Source: Phytophthora quininea (lineage: Eukaryota > Oomycota > Peronosporomycetes > Peronosporales > Peronosporaceae). Taken from it: a stretch of 64,000 nucleotides of DNA. Positions 9,866-22,620 of this stretch are shown here, one piece after another. The position numbers and the translations under genes were made by a program. The stretch spans positions 105,633-169,632 of the forward strand of contig JAAVTG010000635.1 of NCBI GenBank assembly GCA_011947345.1, given 5' to 3'. The notes under the pieces are model-generated. The model worked only from the letters and a program-made list of their open reading frames with translations. It did no database searches and was not told where the DNA came from. The first letter of the stretch is position 1; every line of letters begins with the position of its first letter.

Positions 9866-11867
9866 CTACCGTTTCGTCACAACCTCGCGGTCCCAGGGGC
9901 AAATGCGATGGTTACCCAAACCTTGAGCATCCTTGCTTGACGACGGAGTTAACCGTCCCCAGCATGAAATGCACAGCGTGTGGTTGCAAGGATTCAAATG
10001 CACCACTGCGCGCTCCGTGCAGCACAATTGGCATAGGTCAGAGTCATCATCCGTGATTTCCAGCGCACTTGCTTGTCGGGTGTATCCACTAGGAGTTTGC
10101 TTCTGTTGCGGAGACTTGTGGACATTTTGCGGCGTCCTGGGCTTTTACTTCCCTCTGTGGTGATCTCTGACAAGTCCACCTTTCCAACAATACTCTGTCG
10201 ACGAGTCTTGCGTCGAGGCTTTTGGGCTGTGTCTGACTGGATTACTCGGCTGCGTTTGGGTTGTGGCTGCGATAATTCTTCGCTCTCTGTTACCGTACTC
10301 CTTGCAGTATTATGACGAGCGGCGGCTTGAATATCAATCGTCGAATCCGGTAGAATGAGACTCCTTCGACGATCCCGCACCCGCTTTCTCGCTGATTAAG
10401 ACACGTACACGAGTGAGTAGGTTATCCAAAAAGAAACCACAAAATATAACTCACAGCTTGTGGAAGGCGGTTGAACTGCAGTTGTCGCGTTGCCGTTGCT
10501 GACACTTTGTTTCCGTAGCTTGCGCGCCTGGGCAAATGCTACACTCCACTCTTTCCACAGCCGAGCACAACCATTCGACAATGCAGCAGGATCAAGAGAG
10601 AAGAAATCTTCGTCAATGATACAACTAGAGCTGATATCGACCCCCAAAGTTGCTAGAAACATTGAGGAAATACGCTGGGCTTCCTCGTCCGTCTTTGATA
10701 TAGCAGCCTGTTGAATCGATGGCGTTGTTACTGAAGACGTTCCGTCCTGTGTCTCTTTGTTGGGCACGGGGCACATGTGAAGTATGGGGTTGACTTCGTG
10801 TGCCTTGACGTAAGCCAAATACCGCTGTTCATATGTTCGCAACGAGATCTTCGCTCCTGTATCCGTATCAGTATACTCGAAGAGATCGTCTTCGTTTCGC
10901 GAGTGTTTCGCTTTGGTATGCAGTTGGCGATGGGAGTCCGCCTCCTTCCACTCTTTATTCATGCGATCAACAAACCCCGAGAGCTCCGTCACGGTATTTT
11001 TCCGGTAATTAGCATCTTCAGTAAAGTTTGGGAGTGTTTTCATCATGGGGCCCAAGTGGTATCCCGTCCCAGCTTGGACTTGCTTGGCGATGGCAATCCC
11101 TTCCCCACTCATCGCCTCCAGTTGGGTATACCTCCTCACCAAGCTCCGAAATTCCTCTCTCTTTGTACCACGCTCACTCTTTAGCGTTGGCCTCTTCTTC
11201 GTGTCGTCAATTTGTCCAGGTCGCTCTAGCGTGTTCACGTGTCGTAGATCCTCAGTTTTCTTCAATTGTCTTGCTACTTTATCAGCCACTTCTTCTTTAC
11301 TACTCTTCATCATCTTCTTCAGCAGCGTCATAAACTCATCTCGATGTGTGGCTTTAAAGAATGGACCAGGCATGAACGTCATCTCTAGTCTGTGTCCGTC
11401 TTTGAGCGTCAACTCCACTCCTTGCACCTTGTTCTGCACTGTAGTAGCTTCAATTCTCTGCACTTCCTGCACCTTCACAAACACCGCAGTGGCGGACTTT
11501 GTCTCTTCTTCCGGGCCTTTGTCTCTCCGGTTGGTGATGTCTCGCAGCTCCTGCTTGCGTCTCTCCAAAGCGTCCGAGTCCGACGCCGCTTTCTGTTGCC
11601 ACACAATTCCTCCTCCTTCTAGTGCAGCGAAGCTCAGCGCCCCCAGGCCGCCGTCGATGCTGGCGCCGTCGAGTTTGGCGGCTACGTGTTGGAACTTGTT
11701 GCTGTCGCTCTTGTCGCGTCGCTGCTGCTGCTGGTAGCGCGTCAGCAGTCGCTCAGACATGTAGAAAGGACTCAGAGCTCCCAGATCCAGGCGCTTGGGG
11801 ATGCAGGCGACGCGCTGAACAGCTCCGAGTACGAGCCGAAGCCGTACGTGTCCTCGTCCTCTTCCAT
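9866..11867 (-). CDS. RING-finger protein, putative E3 ubiquitin ligase (two apparent frameshifts)
   Basis: Main exon 10455-11867, intron 10392-10454, last exon 9866-10391. The N-terminal 480 residues have no recognised domain; they include an internal GVELTLKDGHRLEMTF strand pair and many Lys/Glu helices. The extreme C-terminus is a RING finger: LCQLCCTERAVVHLNPC, NHTLCISC, then ICPWDRE. The last metal ligand is Asp instead of Cys, as in RBX1-type RINGs. A RING would recruit an E2 enzyme. The frame changes near 10066, just before the RING, and near 11805; a second G in a GG pair explains both. If the first break is ignored, a premature stop at 9994 removes the RING. Start chosen at MEEDEDTYGF. 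Confidence 0.6.
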
Positions 11868-12011
11868 CACCAACTTGCGCGCCCAAAAACTTTTGAAGGA
11901 GAAACAATACATATGATTGGGCAAAAGCACAATCAATACAATGTTTAGATGTACACACGTCACAGATTAACGTCAACTTGCACTTTTGCCCATGATATGC
12001 AAACGCTACTG

Positions 12012-14593
12012 TTATGGGAATCGAACTGTGTATCGCGATTTCGGCTCGACCGTGTACTTGCGGACGTTCTTCTGCAGCTCGTCTCGGTGCAGATTCGTGA
12101 TGCGCTGCATCAAGCAGTAGGCGTTTTCACGGTCGGCTAGAAGCTCCTCGTCCGACTTGAGACCGATTTGGGCCACCATCCACACGGCGTCCAAAGCACC
12201 GAGGAACCCACGTGAGATCCCCACGTCTTCGTGCCATACGGGCTCGAGCAGCGAGTCGCCAATCAAACCCAAGTAGAGCTTCTTGCCGTGCGATGTGAGG
12301 ATGCTGGCGGCTCTGTCGGCCCGAGAGCGGGAGCTGAAGTCGAACAGACTCACGCGCGTAAAGTCCGTCTTCCTGGGGATGCCCGCAAAGTCGACGATGC
12401 TCTTGACGTACTCGTGGAGCGCGCTCTTGTTGATGTTCTCATCCAAGACGAGATCAGCCGAGCTTTCGTGGTTCTTGTTGACCACTTGACGGTCCAACAA
12501 GCTCTGGCGTTTTGGCGTCATGACGAGGTAGTGCATTTCCCCTCGGTAGTATACGATGTTCTCTAGGTCGATGCCGACTTCGCGTAACTTTTCGAGCATG
12601 CTGTTCCGGAACTCCGACGTCCACGAGAACTCCTTGACCTTTGCTTCTTCAGTCGTTCCTAGGTTGGGGAAGTAGCACACAATGCCCAGAGATTCTTTGC
12701 GGCAGAACACGAAGCGGTTGATTCCAGCAGGCCCAGCTAAGTTGTCGTTCGTACCGGAAGCTCCAAGCACAGCCGTGAACTCCATCGTCGAGATCTGAGG
12801 CTGAGTCGCGACAGTGTAGAATGATTTCTCCTTGTCCTCCGAGCTAGGTGGAACCAACGACGCGAACGAGGTCGACGAGTACACGGTCACACCGACCAAC
12901 AACGCCACCTTCAGCAGGATGACTTGCAGCTGACGAGTACTGATGTGGAAGTACGTGTTGGACTTGCAGAACCGCGGGTAGAGCACCTTGGCACCCAAAG
13001 ACGTCAGGTCCTGCACCACCCACGGCCACAAGTGGAGCATATTTTCACGACTGAAGAACTGTCGCTTCTCGAGCACCACGACTTGACCTCCAAGCAGTGC
13101 GGCTTCCACGGCAGCTCGCAGACCAACGGGGCCAGCACCGACAATGCACACACGCTTTCTCCAGGCCGACTTTCGCTTGTACACGTCGATATTGAATCGA
13201 GCGTCCAGGAGTTTGAAGAGCTGTTTGTGGCGGAAGCTCAGCTTGCTATACAGCGCTGCCTTGATGTAGCTGTAAATGCGCCATGGCTCGTCGACCTTGG
13301 CATCATCAAGGCCGCAGTCAGTCATGAGCTTGTTGAATTTGACCAAAGTATCGCCAAGATCCTGCGCGGCATCAAACGCCTTGAACGACTCGAGCACGGT
13401 TGGGGCCACATTGAGGACGGCATTTTCAGGCGCTGACGAGTAGCTAGTTAAGAACTCCGATGGGCCTTCTTCCACTGGAGCCGTTGGCTCTCTTGAGTCT
13501 TTGTCGGGTTCGCTCGACTCTTGCTCGCTCTTGCTCCAGTTTGTTCTCGACAGCCGCCGCAGACTTCGCTTTGGGGCACCATTCTTCCGGTCCATGTCTT
13601 CATACACGATTTGGTTGATCGATGACAGTAGCGTCGAAATACGAGTCATCGAATTTTCCGACAGCTCCGCCCGCTGGCACATGCGTGTAACCTGCTCAAG
13701 CGTTGCTAGTAGCGCAAAGCGGGCGGACGATTTACCAGGGACGAAGTCGTTCGCTGGCTTGTTGCTGAATTGCTGAAGGAAGCGCTTCGACTTAGCCATG
13801 TCGTGATCTTCACCTGCTTCAGACGGCTGTCCTCGATTGAGGAATTGCGCAATGCGATTCCCCATTCGGTCCATGTGCTCTGCAAATGTCATTGGAGGTT
13901 CTTGCGCTTCATGTAGAGATGCCGACGTGTTGTCCGACGAAGCAGCTTGGGCCAGCGAGGAATCGACAATCGGAGCTGCGTCCACGTCCGACGAAACACT
14001 GCGGTTGTAGAAATCTTCACCCGGTCTTGCCAAATGGTCGAGTAGTCTGACAGTGCCAAAGCTACAGCGAGTGCTTGACTCATCGACAGACTTGCTTGAC
14101 GTGTCGGCAATGTGTTCCTTGCGGAATGCAATTTTTGCTCTTCTTCGACAAGAAGCTGGCGGAACTTCAGCCACGCCTGCTCCTTCTCTTGGCGAGCTCG
14201 TTGCTTGCGCTCGGCTTCCTCAGCAACGATCCGGCCCAGTTGGTCGGAGTCGATCTCGCTCGGGTTAATCACGGCAGGACGCGGGATGCTTGATTTTACA
14301 GGATGAAGAGGAAGCGACGGTGGTTTGTTCTTCCTTCCTGGAGATCTCGGCTCGCTGTCGTAGCCCAAGTTGTCATTGTCGTCGTAGGTGTCGTCGAGAA
14401 ACCTCTCGCCATCGTCAACATCCAGGTAGTCCAGTAATTTTCGACGGTGTCGTGGCGAGGTATCGGAGCTGCTGCGCTCCACGGCGCCGCCGTCGACGAG
14501 TCCTTCTCCAATCCACGCGTCTTGGTGGTCCACAATGCTGGCTCGATCCATCGCTGCGAAAGCGGCTTCATGGGCAAGCGGCTCGGCTGCCAT
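12012..14593 (-). CDS. MICAL-like FAD monooxygenase, copy 1 (one apparent frameshift)
   Basis: MICAL enzymes are NADPH-dependent flavin monooxygenases that oxidise actin methionines. Single exon, about 860 residues. The N-terminal 380 residues are acidic and charged (DYLDVDDGERFLDD, EEAERKQRARQEKEQ). The catalytic part begins with FKAFDAAQDLGDTL, then KQLFKLLDARFN, the dinucleotide site GAGPVGLRAAVEAALLGG with VVLEKRQFFSREN, LHLWPWVVQDL, STRQLQVILLKVALLVGV, and a C-terminal FDFSSRSRAD. No CH or LIM domain follows, so actin binding must come from elsewhere, or the substrate differs. The frame changes near 14130 (A5 where A6 is needed). It is a close tandem paralog of the next gene, in the same orientation. 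Confidence 0.8.
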
Positions 14594-14933
14594 GCTACCA
14601 CAGATTTCAGCGGCCTTGAGAGTTTTGCTGAATAATCCAAACTGCCAGCTGAGAGAACGGAGGAAGACGATCTGTCCTCGTCCTCAAATGTGCACTCTCA
14701 GCCTCTCTACCTTGGTTTTCACCACATGGCAGTACACGAAAACATGGCATAAGACGGTGACGATAAGAATGCTCACCTGCAGGGACCTTACCGGCATTCG
14801 TTACGAACCGCCAGCTGCTTCGCTTCCTCCAGCATCTTCATCTCCAACTTTGAGACGCGAAAACCAAGCACTCGGGTCGCTGCTGCGAGCAAATATGAAG
14901 TTGATATTTGACTACTACTACTACGTAGTACAC
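14594..14933. other. Spacer between the MICAL-like genes
   Basis: About 340 bp between the start of copy 1 and the stop of copy 2. It should hold the promoter of copy 1 and the terminator of copy 2. I see no coding segment and no clear initiator. Confidence 0.5.
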
Positions 14934-17900
14934 TTAACACAGTTGCGGGAATTTCACCGTGTACCGGGACTTGGGGTCGACCGTGTACTTGCGCACATTC
15001 TTCTGCAAGTCGTCACGTCTGAATCCCGACACATGTTGGATGACACGGTACGCCATCTCGCGGTCAGCGAGTAGCTGCTCGTCGGACTTCTTGCCGATCT
15101 GGGCCACCATCCAAACGCCATCTAGTCCGCCCAGGAACCCGCGGCAGGTTCCGACACCCTCCGGCCAGAACGGCTCGATCAGCGAGTCGCCGATAAGACC
15201 GACGTAGAGCTTCTTGCCATGCGACGTCAAAATACTAGCAGCCTTATCCGCCCGCGTCCGCGAACTGAAGTCGAACATGCGGATACGCGAGAACTCGGCC
15301 TTCTTTGGAATCCCCAAGAACCCGACCACGCGCTTGACGTACTCGTGCAAGAGGTTCTTGTTGATGTTGTCGTCCTGCACCAAGTCTCCCGGTTCCGGGT
15401 GGTTCTCCTTCAGAACGTTTTGTTCCAGAAGGTTTTGGCGCTTTGGAGTCATCACCAAGTAGTGCATCTCGCCTCGGTAGTACACGATGTTCTCTAGGTC
15501 GACGCCGATCTCGCGCATTTTAGCGAACATTTGCTGTTTGAATTGAATCGTCCACGAGAACTCGGTCACCTTCTTCTCTTCGGTCGTGCCAAGGTTGGGG
15601 AAGTAGCATACGATGCCTAGCGCTTCCTTGCGGCTAAACACGAAGCGGTTGATGGCAGCGGGCTCAGCCAGCTTATCATTCGTACCGGAGGCGCCAAGCA
15701 CCGCGGTAAACTCCATCCAGGGGATCTGAGGCTGCGTCGCCACGGTGTAGAAGGGTTTGTTGTCGCTCTCTTCCGAGTTAGGAGCCACCAGACCTTCAAA
15801 CGCTGTGGACGAATACACTGTGACGCCAACCAACAGCGCCACCTTGAGCAGGATCACCTGCAGCTGACGAGTGCCGACGTGGAAGTAAGCAGTCGAGTGA
15901 CAGAACGACGGGAAGAACACCTTAGCGCCAAGAGCCGTCAAGTCCTGCACCACCCACGGCCACAAGTGCAGAATGTTCTCTCGACTGAAGTGCTTGCGCT
16001 TCTCCAACACCACCACTTGTCCACCAAGCAACGCAGTCTCGACAGCCGCTCGAAGACCGACTGGACCGGCGCCGATAATGCACACGCGCTTCTTGGCTGC
16101 AGGCTTGCGCTTATAAACGTCCAAGTTGAACCGCGCATCCAGTAGTTTGAAGAGCTGCTTGTGGCGGAACCCCAACTTGCTGTACACTGCCGCCTTGATG
16201 TGGTTGTACACACGCCACGGTTCGTCCACCTTGACGCCACTGAGCCCGCAGTCCGTCAGCAGTTTGTTAAAACTCGACAGCGTTTCTATCAGGTTTTGAG
16301 CTGCATCAAACGCCTTGAACGAGTTCAAAACGCCCGGCCCGCTCTTCACCTTTGCGTTATCCACGGTGGCGGTGGCCGTCGGAACAGCTTGCACCGGCTC
16401 ACGAGGAACCTCGACAACCGGCTTGGGTGGGGCAGTCGGAGCCCTGCGCGGTTTCTCGTGCTCCGCCAATTCGTGCTCGCCCTTCACCCAATGCGCGCTG
16501 GATAGCCGACGAATGACGCGATTCGGCTGGCCGCGGTGCTTTTGCACGTCGTCGCGCACGATTTGGTTGATCGACGTCAATAACGTCGATATCCGGGCAA
16601 TCGACACCTCGGACAGCTCCGTCTTCTGACACGTTTGCGTGAGTTGGTCCAGTGTCGCCAGCAATGGGGTCATACGAGCTGAAGTAGCACCATAGACGAG
16701 TGGGGCGGCAGCCTCAGGCGGCTTAGACGCGTGGAATGCAGCCTCCACACTCAGTTTATCATACGAGGCTTTGGAATGGAACGGGGAGGGTGGAAGCAAC
16801 CGTCGACCACGCGGCGGATTGCTCTCCTCTGAGGTTGCCGAGGCCCCGCGGTGCAGGAACTGCGCAAACTTGTTGCCAACACGCTCCAAATGACTCGTCG
16901 GAGGTGACACAGATTCTTCTGCTGGGCCTTGGGTGAAGGTGGTGGTGTCATCGGCCTCCAACGACGAAGCCAACGACCTCGGCGATGAAGTATCGCTCGG
17001 CGGTGTCGACTCCATCTCGGACGGGACGCTCCCGCCATTGCGACTGCGCGACAAGTTGCTGTTGTGATCGTCCGGCGCCACGCGATCCAAGTAGTCCAGC
17101 AGGTTCACCTTGCCGTAGTCGTCGATGACCGTCTCGCGACGCACGGTGGTCTCATCCACCGACTTGATGGTCGCTTCATTGCCCGATCCTTTGCGCTGCG
17201 CAGCTTCGCGTTCCTCTTCAAGCAGGAACTGCCGCACTTTTGGCGCGCGAGCTCCTTGTCAGCTCGAGCTTTCTGTTTGCGTTCGGCCTCCTCCGCCACC
17301 ATCTGACTGAGTGCGTTGGAGTCGACCTCTCCAGGGTTGAAAAGCATCGTGCGCTGCTTCTGCGGCACCACTTTGGTCACAAACTTGTTGCGCTGGTCCG
17401 AAGAAGGCGCCGAGGGGTTGATGAGAAGGAGGAGCTGTTGCCATTGGTTTCACGGCGCTTGCCCTTGTTCTCCTGGGCCAGGAAGGCCTTGAGCTGGTTG
17501 TTGGCTCTGGCAGACCGATTGCTGAGAATCTGCAGATCTTCCGCGTGCTGGAACTTTGGGTCATCATCGCTAATGAGCTCATCCAGTCCATCCTCGTCCT
17601 CTCCAGCAGCTCGTTCCTCCTCTTTGTACACGCCATTGAGGTATCGCTCCCCGACGTCATTGGCCAGGAAGTCCATCAGCTTGCGACGTCTCTGCGTCGA
17701 CTTCTTGGCGGCGCCCCTTCGTTCGGGTACGTCTTGGTCAGGAACTCGCTGAGCTTGCTGGCTTTGGCGTCGGCCGCTGCCACAGCCATGTCCTCGTCCG
17801 CGGCCTGGTGCTTGACCACCATGGACTCCTTGACCAGGTCGGCGTACGCCACGTCGCTCAGGCGGTCGATGGCCTCCAGGCCGCTGGCGTCGATCAGTCC

Positions 17901-18125
17901 CTCGCCGATCCAGGTCTCGCGACGGGCCATGGAGCTGCGTCGCACCTCGTCGAGCTCGTGCGGCTCCGTCTCGGGCTCGCCGCGGCGCTGCAGGCGGTCG
18001 TCGTCCTCGCGCACAGTCGGCACCGACTGCACGCTGCGCTTGCTGGCCACGGACGACCGCGGCGAGAGGAACACGTCGCCGCCGCCGTCCGAGGACGACG
18101 ACGAGTGGGTGTCCACGTCCGCCAT
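14934..18125 (-). CDS. MICAL-like FAD monooxygenase, copy 2 (three apparent frameshifts)
   Basis: Same architecture as its neighbour, about 1065 residues in a single exon. Start MADVDTHSSSSSDGG. The N-terminal 500 residues are charged, with the repeated family elements ETWIGEGLID, RRKLMDFLANDVGERYL, and EEAERKQKARADKE. The FAD part has GAGPVGLRAAVETALLGG, VVLEKRKHFSREN, LHLWPWVVQDL and GTRQLQVILLKVALLVGV, nearly identical to copy 1. The frame changes near 17720 (G4 for G5), 17415 (C4 for C5) and 17240 (G for GG). Each fix gives continuity with copy 1, so the gene is probably intact. Its longer N-terminus is the main difference. No CH or LIM domain. Confidence 0.8.
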
Positions 18126-19309
18126 AGTGAACTAAACTGGAAGAAGCTTCTCGGCCGCAGAATGAACTCTGAACGCCGGCCGCGGGGGCCACACAGCCAC
18201 GCGCTTCAAGCAAGTCGACGTGGCCGCCCCGGCTGTGCACACGTTTGCAATGTGCACTTCTTTGTGGTCGGACCGGCGACTTGAAAATTGTATGCTGCGA
18301 AAGGTTGAACCTCTTTATACGGGACACGTTTCAGCTTCGATACAAACTCGACGTGTTTGGCAGTTGATTTACCTCGCTACAAGAGACTTTTGCTGCAGCA
18401 TGTCCATGTGGCCTCGCTTGGGCAAACCGCCCGCCGCCTGACACCGCACACCCATCGTTGCGGTGCCTTGGGCGACGCTCGATGTCACAGCTCGGCTGGC
18501 ATTGCTGCCGCTGCTCGGCTTCGGCATGGTCTGCTGCAAACGACACCCTTGCTCCATTCGCTGAGACCGACGGTGCCCACCCGCGGCAGCCTCAGCGTTT
18601 GTAACCGGCGGTCGCCGTAAAAGATCAGACTGCAACTTGCAACCTGCACCCCAAGTTGGGGCCCAACTGGCGGGGATTCGCGACGGACGACGGCCGCAGA
18701 CTGCAACAGCTTTGCCGAGTGACATCACCAGTCCACGCTACCGATTGCCGCCCGATGAGGTTGTCACCGCAGCTCCGTTCCGAGGGTGGCCCGAGGATCC
18801 GATCCTGGCAAGAAGCGTATTTGCTTGTCAGCTCGGCCATCCCATCGCTGGACAAAAGCGGCGCGAAGTGGATAGTCGGATAGGATTCGCGTCGACTGCG
18901 TCACCGCTTGGTGACTCACCACTTTTGGAGGCGCGCGCGAATTCCTGTTCGAAAAGTGACTGCGCAGCACCGCACAACAGCAACTCGGGGGTGGTGTCGG
19001 TGCACCGTGCAACGCTGGGCAAGTTACTCCTCGATGGTCGCGACAGACATATTTCCTATAACCGCCCAGCAATCTTCAGCATGTCCAAATGCCTCGACAG
19101 ACCTGCAGCGGCTTGGCCAGCGCCAGTTCTCAGCGTCCAGCGCAGGCGTCGCTAGTGATGGCAGTGCCAACTGGACTGGTTCCATCTCCAATAACGCCTC
19201 GCCCGTCCATTCGCTGAAATCGTCCTCTCTCCCATTGGCCAAAACTCGCAATAAGCTCCGCTAGCAGACAGGAAGAGACTCGATCCGGGACGAGGCCGCT
19301 GCGTCCACC
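18126..19309. other. Divergent intergenic region
   Basis: About 1.2 kb between two genes transcribed away from each other. Several frames are open for 70-170 codons on both strands, but none has a recognisable protein or coding-like composition. It should contain both promoters. No repeat was noticed. Confidence 0.5.
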
Positions 19310-22300
19310 ATGGCGCCCCCGTCCCCGTCCCCAGCTCCAGAAAAGGAGAAGCAGCTGAGCGCCCTGCTGAAGCAGATCCACGTGGACCGAGTGAGCCGCG
19401 CCAAGACCGACGAGCGCGAGCAGCAGCACAGGCAGCAGCAGCAGCGTAGACGCAGCTTGACGCCGAGAGCCCCGTCCCCGGAACGTCCTCGCACCAGCTA
19501 CAGCCAGCAATTCCAGCGACGCAAGTCGCAGCAGGAGATGCCGATGGAAAATTCAGAAAGTCGAAAGCCGTCGAGCAACGGGTCGAAATCCCAGCCACGA
19601 AACGAGCTGGCGGATGGAGATCCACCATTGAACGGACTACACAGCAGCGACGACCAGGAACAGAGTGCTGACAGCGCAATGAACGGAGCAAGGGTGGAGA
19701 CTGTGGGTGATGTGGTGGATGCATCGTCGTCGGATGCAAGTGCAGGCGAAGGTTTGGAGACCAAGACCGTTGATAAAACGACGACCATTTTGACCACCCA
19801 GACAACCACGACAGAACGCATTGTAGTGGATAGCTCTTTGACAAAACCGGCCGTCTCGAAGAAGCGCAAGGCTCCGTGTGGAAGATCTACTGTAGCTCTG
19901 GTGACGGGGGTGGGTCTTGCAGCATCTATGACAAGCGGAGTCGCTGTGTGCAGAATGTACCCGACATCACCTGCGGCGATTTGGATCTTCTTGGCAAAAG
20001 ACAGAGTGCTGGCGTACTTGCATTATGTCTTCAAAGAAATATGGGCTGTGGTGAACACTCATTGCCAGTCGTTTTTGAAGACAAAGACACTGGTGGAAGC
20101 TGCCACAGCGCTGAAGTCTATTGTGACTGAAGACGTTGATTCTGCTTTATGTTTTTCTTGGAGCGATTGCAGCATGTCCGAGATCAGCTGAACCCAGTCG
20201 CTTCGTTGACACAATTGTGGAGCTCCACATTTGCGCTGACATGGAATCGTTTGAAGGACGTTGTCGATTTGGAGTTAGGAGGTGATAACTGGTGGCCGGA
20301 AGAAGTACAATCGCGGTTGGATGCAGTATTGACAGTTCTACAGGAGGCGGTCGATCCTGTTATGGCTTGGATGGAGCTCCGAGTGAACAACCTTCTCGAA
20401 TTGATAGACTTCGAGCCCAAGGCGGACCGCGTGGAAGAGACTAAGGACCAATTGCTGTCGCCACGAGATCTATCATCTCTGCAGAACGTTCGGAAAGGGG
20501 TTGTTGCGAAAGAAGAAGAGCTTCTCCTACAAGTTCAACGCTCCGAGAAGAGTCGTGTGGCATCTACAGCGGTAACAGACACTCGCATTGCTGGTACGCA
20601 AGCTGTGGTATCAACAACCGTTGGCGAGTTCAAACCTGCTGCCATGGAACACATCGAAGCACTGAAGAAGCGTCTAGCAAAGGAGTATCTCGAGGCTATA
20701 GAGCAGGAACTCACGGAGTTTGAGCGCACGTCAAAGCAAATGATGGAGCTAGGTTTCTCGAGCGTGGCTGCCGTAAACCGAGTAGAAGTGGATGCTGCTA
20801 CCAGGTTGCGACAGGAGCTGAAACTAAGCATCGGAGCAGCAGATACCACAGCGATGGATGAAGAACCAGGTTCCGGTAGTGATATGAAAGATGATATCAG
20901 TGACGATGATGATGCCGCAACAGTATTGCAAAACTTGAGCGACGAAAACCAGCCAACCTCTTGGCAACCATCGCTGCAGGAAGTGTCTCCCAATGCAGTT
21001 GATACCAACGATGTCTTGGCCGAATTGGGAGAAATTGCAGCTGATGTAAAACACATAGTAGACGAAGTGGTAGGGTTATCGTTGACTGAGAGTGTTACGC
21101 AAGATCAAGATGATGAACAGGACGAGGCAACAGCTCAAACACCAGAGATACCAGAGAATGAGCTGAAAGTTGAGTTGGCTATCGACACCATTGAGAATTT
21201 TGATGAAGAGCAAGCCGATCTTGACGCGGATTTAAACAGTGCAAGTTGGAAGGAAGAAGAATCAGCTGAAAAGTCTACAGCATACACTGAGCCGGCCACA
21301 GAGAATGCGAACATATTCGACGTCGATAGGAATGATGCTGAGGTGAAGGACACTGAAACGGTGCACAATGCAAACATTCCCAGAGTGGAGGTGGAAGAAG
21401 CGGTGGAAAAGATCACCACGCTGAGGAGACGGAGATAGTTGATGTGCTGGACGATGTGGAAGCTGCTATTGAGACGTTAAAGCAAGATATTCAGGATAGC
21501 TTTGCTTCCGGTGGAGCACCCGAGGTTGACTCGTCTGAAGCGAAGGAAAGCGGTAGTCTTTCGTCTGGAATAGAGACTCTAGAAGACAATACACCAGCAG
21601 TCGAAGTTCAAGACGAGAAGAGTGAAGAAAGTCGCATTGAACAAGAGTTGCTCCTGATTGCAGAGGTGGAAGGAATTCACCTGCAAACCCAAGAACCCGA
21701 TACAAACGCACAGCTTGTGCTGAAAGTCGAAACCATCCAAGTGACCACAGTGGTGGCCGATTCTGATGTTGTTCCTGAAGTGGGAGGACCGCAAGCCAAC
21801 GTGAATAGCTCGTCACTTGTAGATATGCACAGCAACGCATGGCTGCAGGCAGGTTTGGCCGTAGTATCATTATTGGTCTTTTCGGGAGCCGCAGCGCTTC
21901 TTTTCGTTCGTCATCCCAAGCGTGGACAACATGATCATGGATATCGCCGTCGTCGACGGAAACCGCTAGAAGAGATTGAAGAAGTGGTGCTGATGTCAGA
22001 CGTCAGCTCAGATGATGAAGCGGCTGAAACCGGTGAATCAAAGGATGATGTGGAAGCCGATGAGCCGGTTCCTAGTGGAGATGTAGATGGTGTTGTAGAC
22101 GCTTCTTTCGAAGGTGACGGAGAGCAGGAAACCAGCGAAAAATACGATGGGGAAGGAAAAGGAGACAACGCAGAGGATAGTACTCCTCACACCGAAGAGG
22201 AGATCGACGTTGTGTTCAATGCTCAAGGACCAGAAACGAACAGTGTTAAGGATTCCCCTGACAGTTCAGGTTCAGAGGCATCGCCTACCGAAGCCTCCGA

Positions 22301-22433
22301 CATTCACGACTCGCAGTCGTCTGCCGAGGCTAGTGAAGCTGGCGCGGCATCAGAAGGCGAATCGACAAATGACACGCTGGGCATGCTCGACATTGCTCAT
22401 CGCACTCGTGGAAGGCTTCGCAAATTCTCGTGA
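19310..22433 (+). CDS. Large acidic transmembrane protein of unknown function (two apparent frameshifts)
   Basis: About 1040 residues if two single-base breaks are bridged, near 20150 (TTT for TTTT) and 21430 (G for GG). Residues 1-190 are polar, rich in Gln, Arg and Ser. A moderately hydrophobic stretch near 195-245 (STVALVTGVGLAASM, AAIWIFLAKDRVLAYLHYVF) may be one or two membrane segments. A long Glu/Asp-rich, partly coiled-coil region follows (EALKKRLAKEYLEAIEQELTEFE). A clear helix comes near 840 (LQAGLAVVSLLVFSGAAALLF), followed by RHPKRG and a basic RRRRRKPLEE. The tail is very acidic. No known family. A 38-bp intron at 20133-20170 would also bridge the first break but is too short to favour. 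Confidence 0.6.
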
Positions 22434-22620
22434 ATACTGCAAGCGCAGCAGAACCCATCGATAGAGTAGCAACGAACACAACGTGCCAGCCCTGGAGGCT
22501 CCGTTGCTATGATGTAAAGAAATAAAATGCAAGCACGGCCACACAGCTCCATTCCCCCTTCGCTTCTACATGCACAAACTACAGATCCACAGCAAGAGCC
22601 GGATGCAGGCAAGTCCAGAA

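Noticed and set aside
12012..18125. MICAL-like genes as pseudogenes
   Set aside because: Every break is a single base in a homopolymer, and the proteins align with each other on both sides of each break.
18637..19155. Plus-strand frame of 172 codons in the divergent spacer
   Set aside because: Overlapped by similar-length frames on both strands, composition like noise, no start context or motif.
20133..20170. A 38-bp intron to explain the frame change in the acidic membrane protein
   Set aside because: Shorter than any other intron in the window; a missing T in a run fits the general error pattern better.
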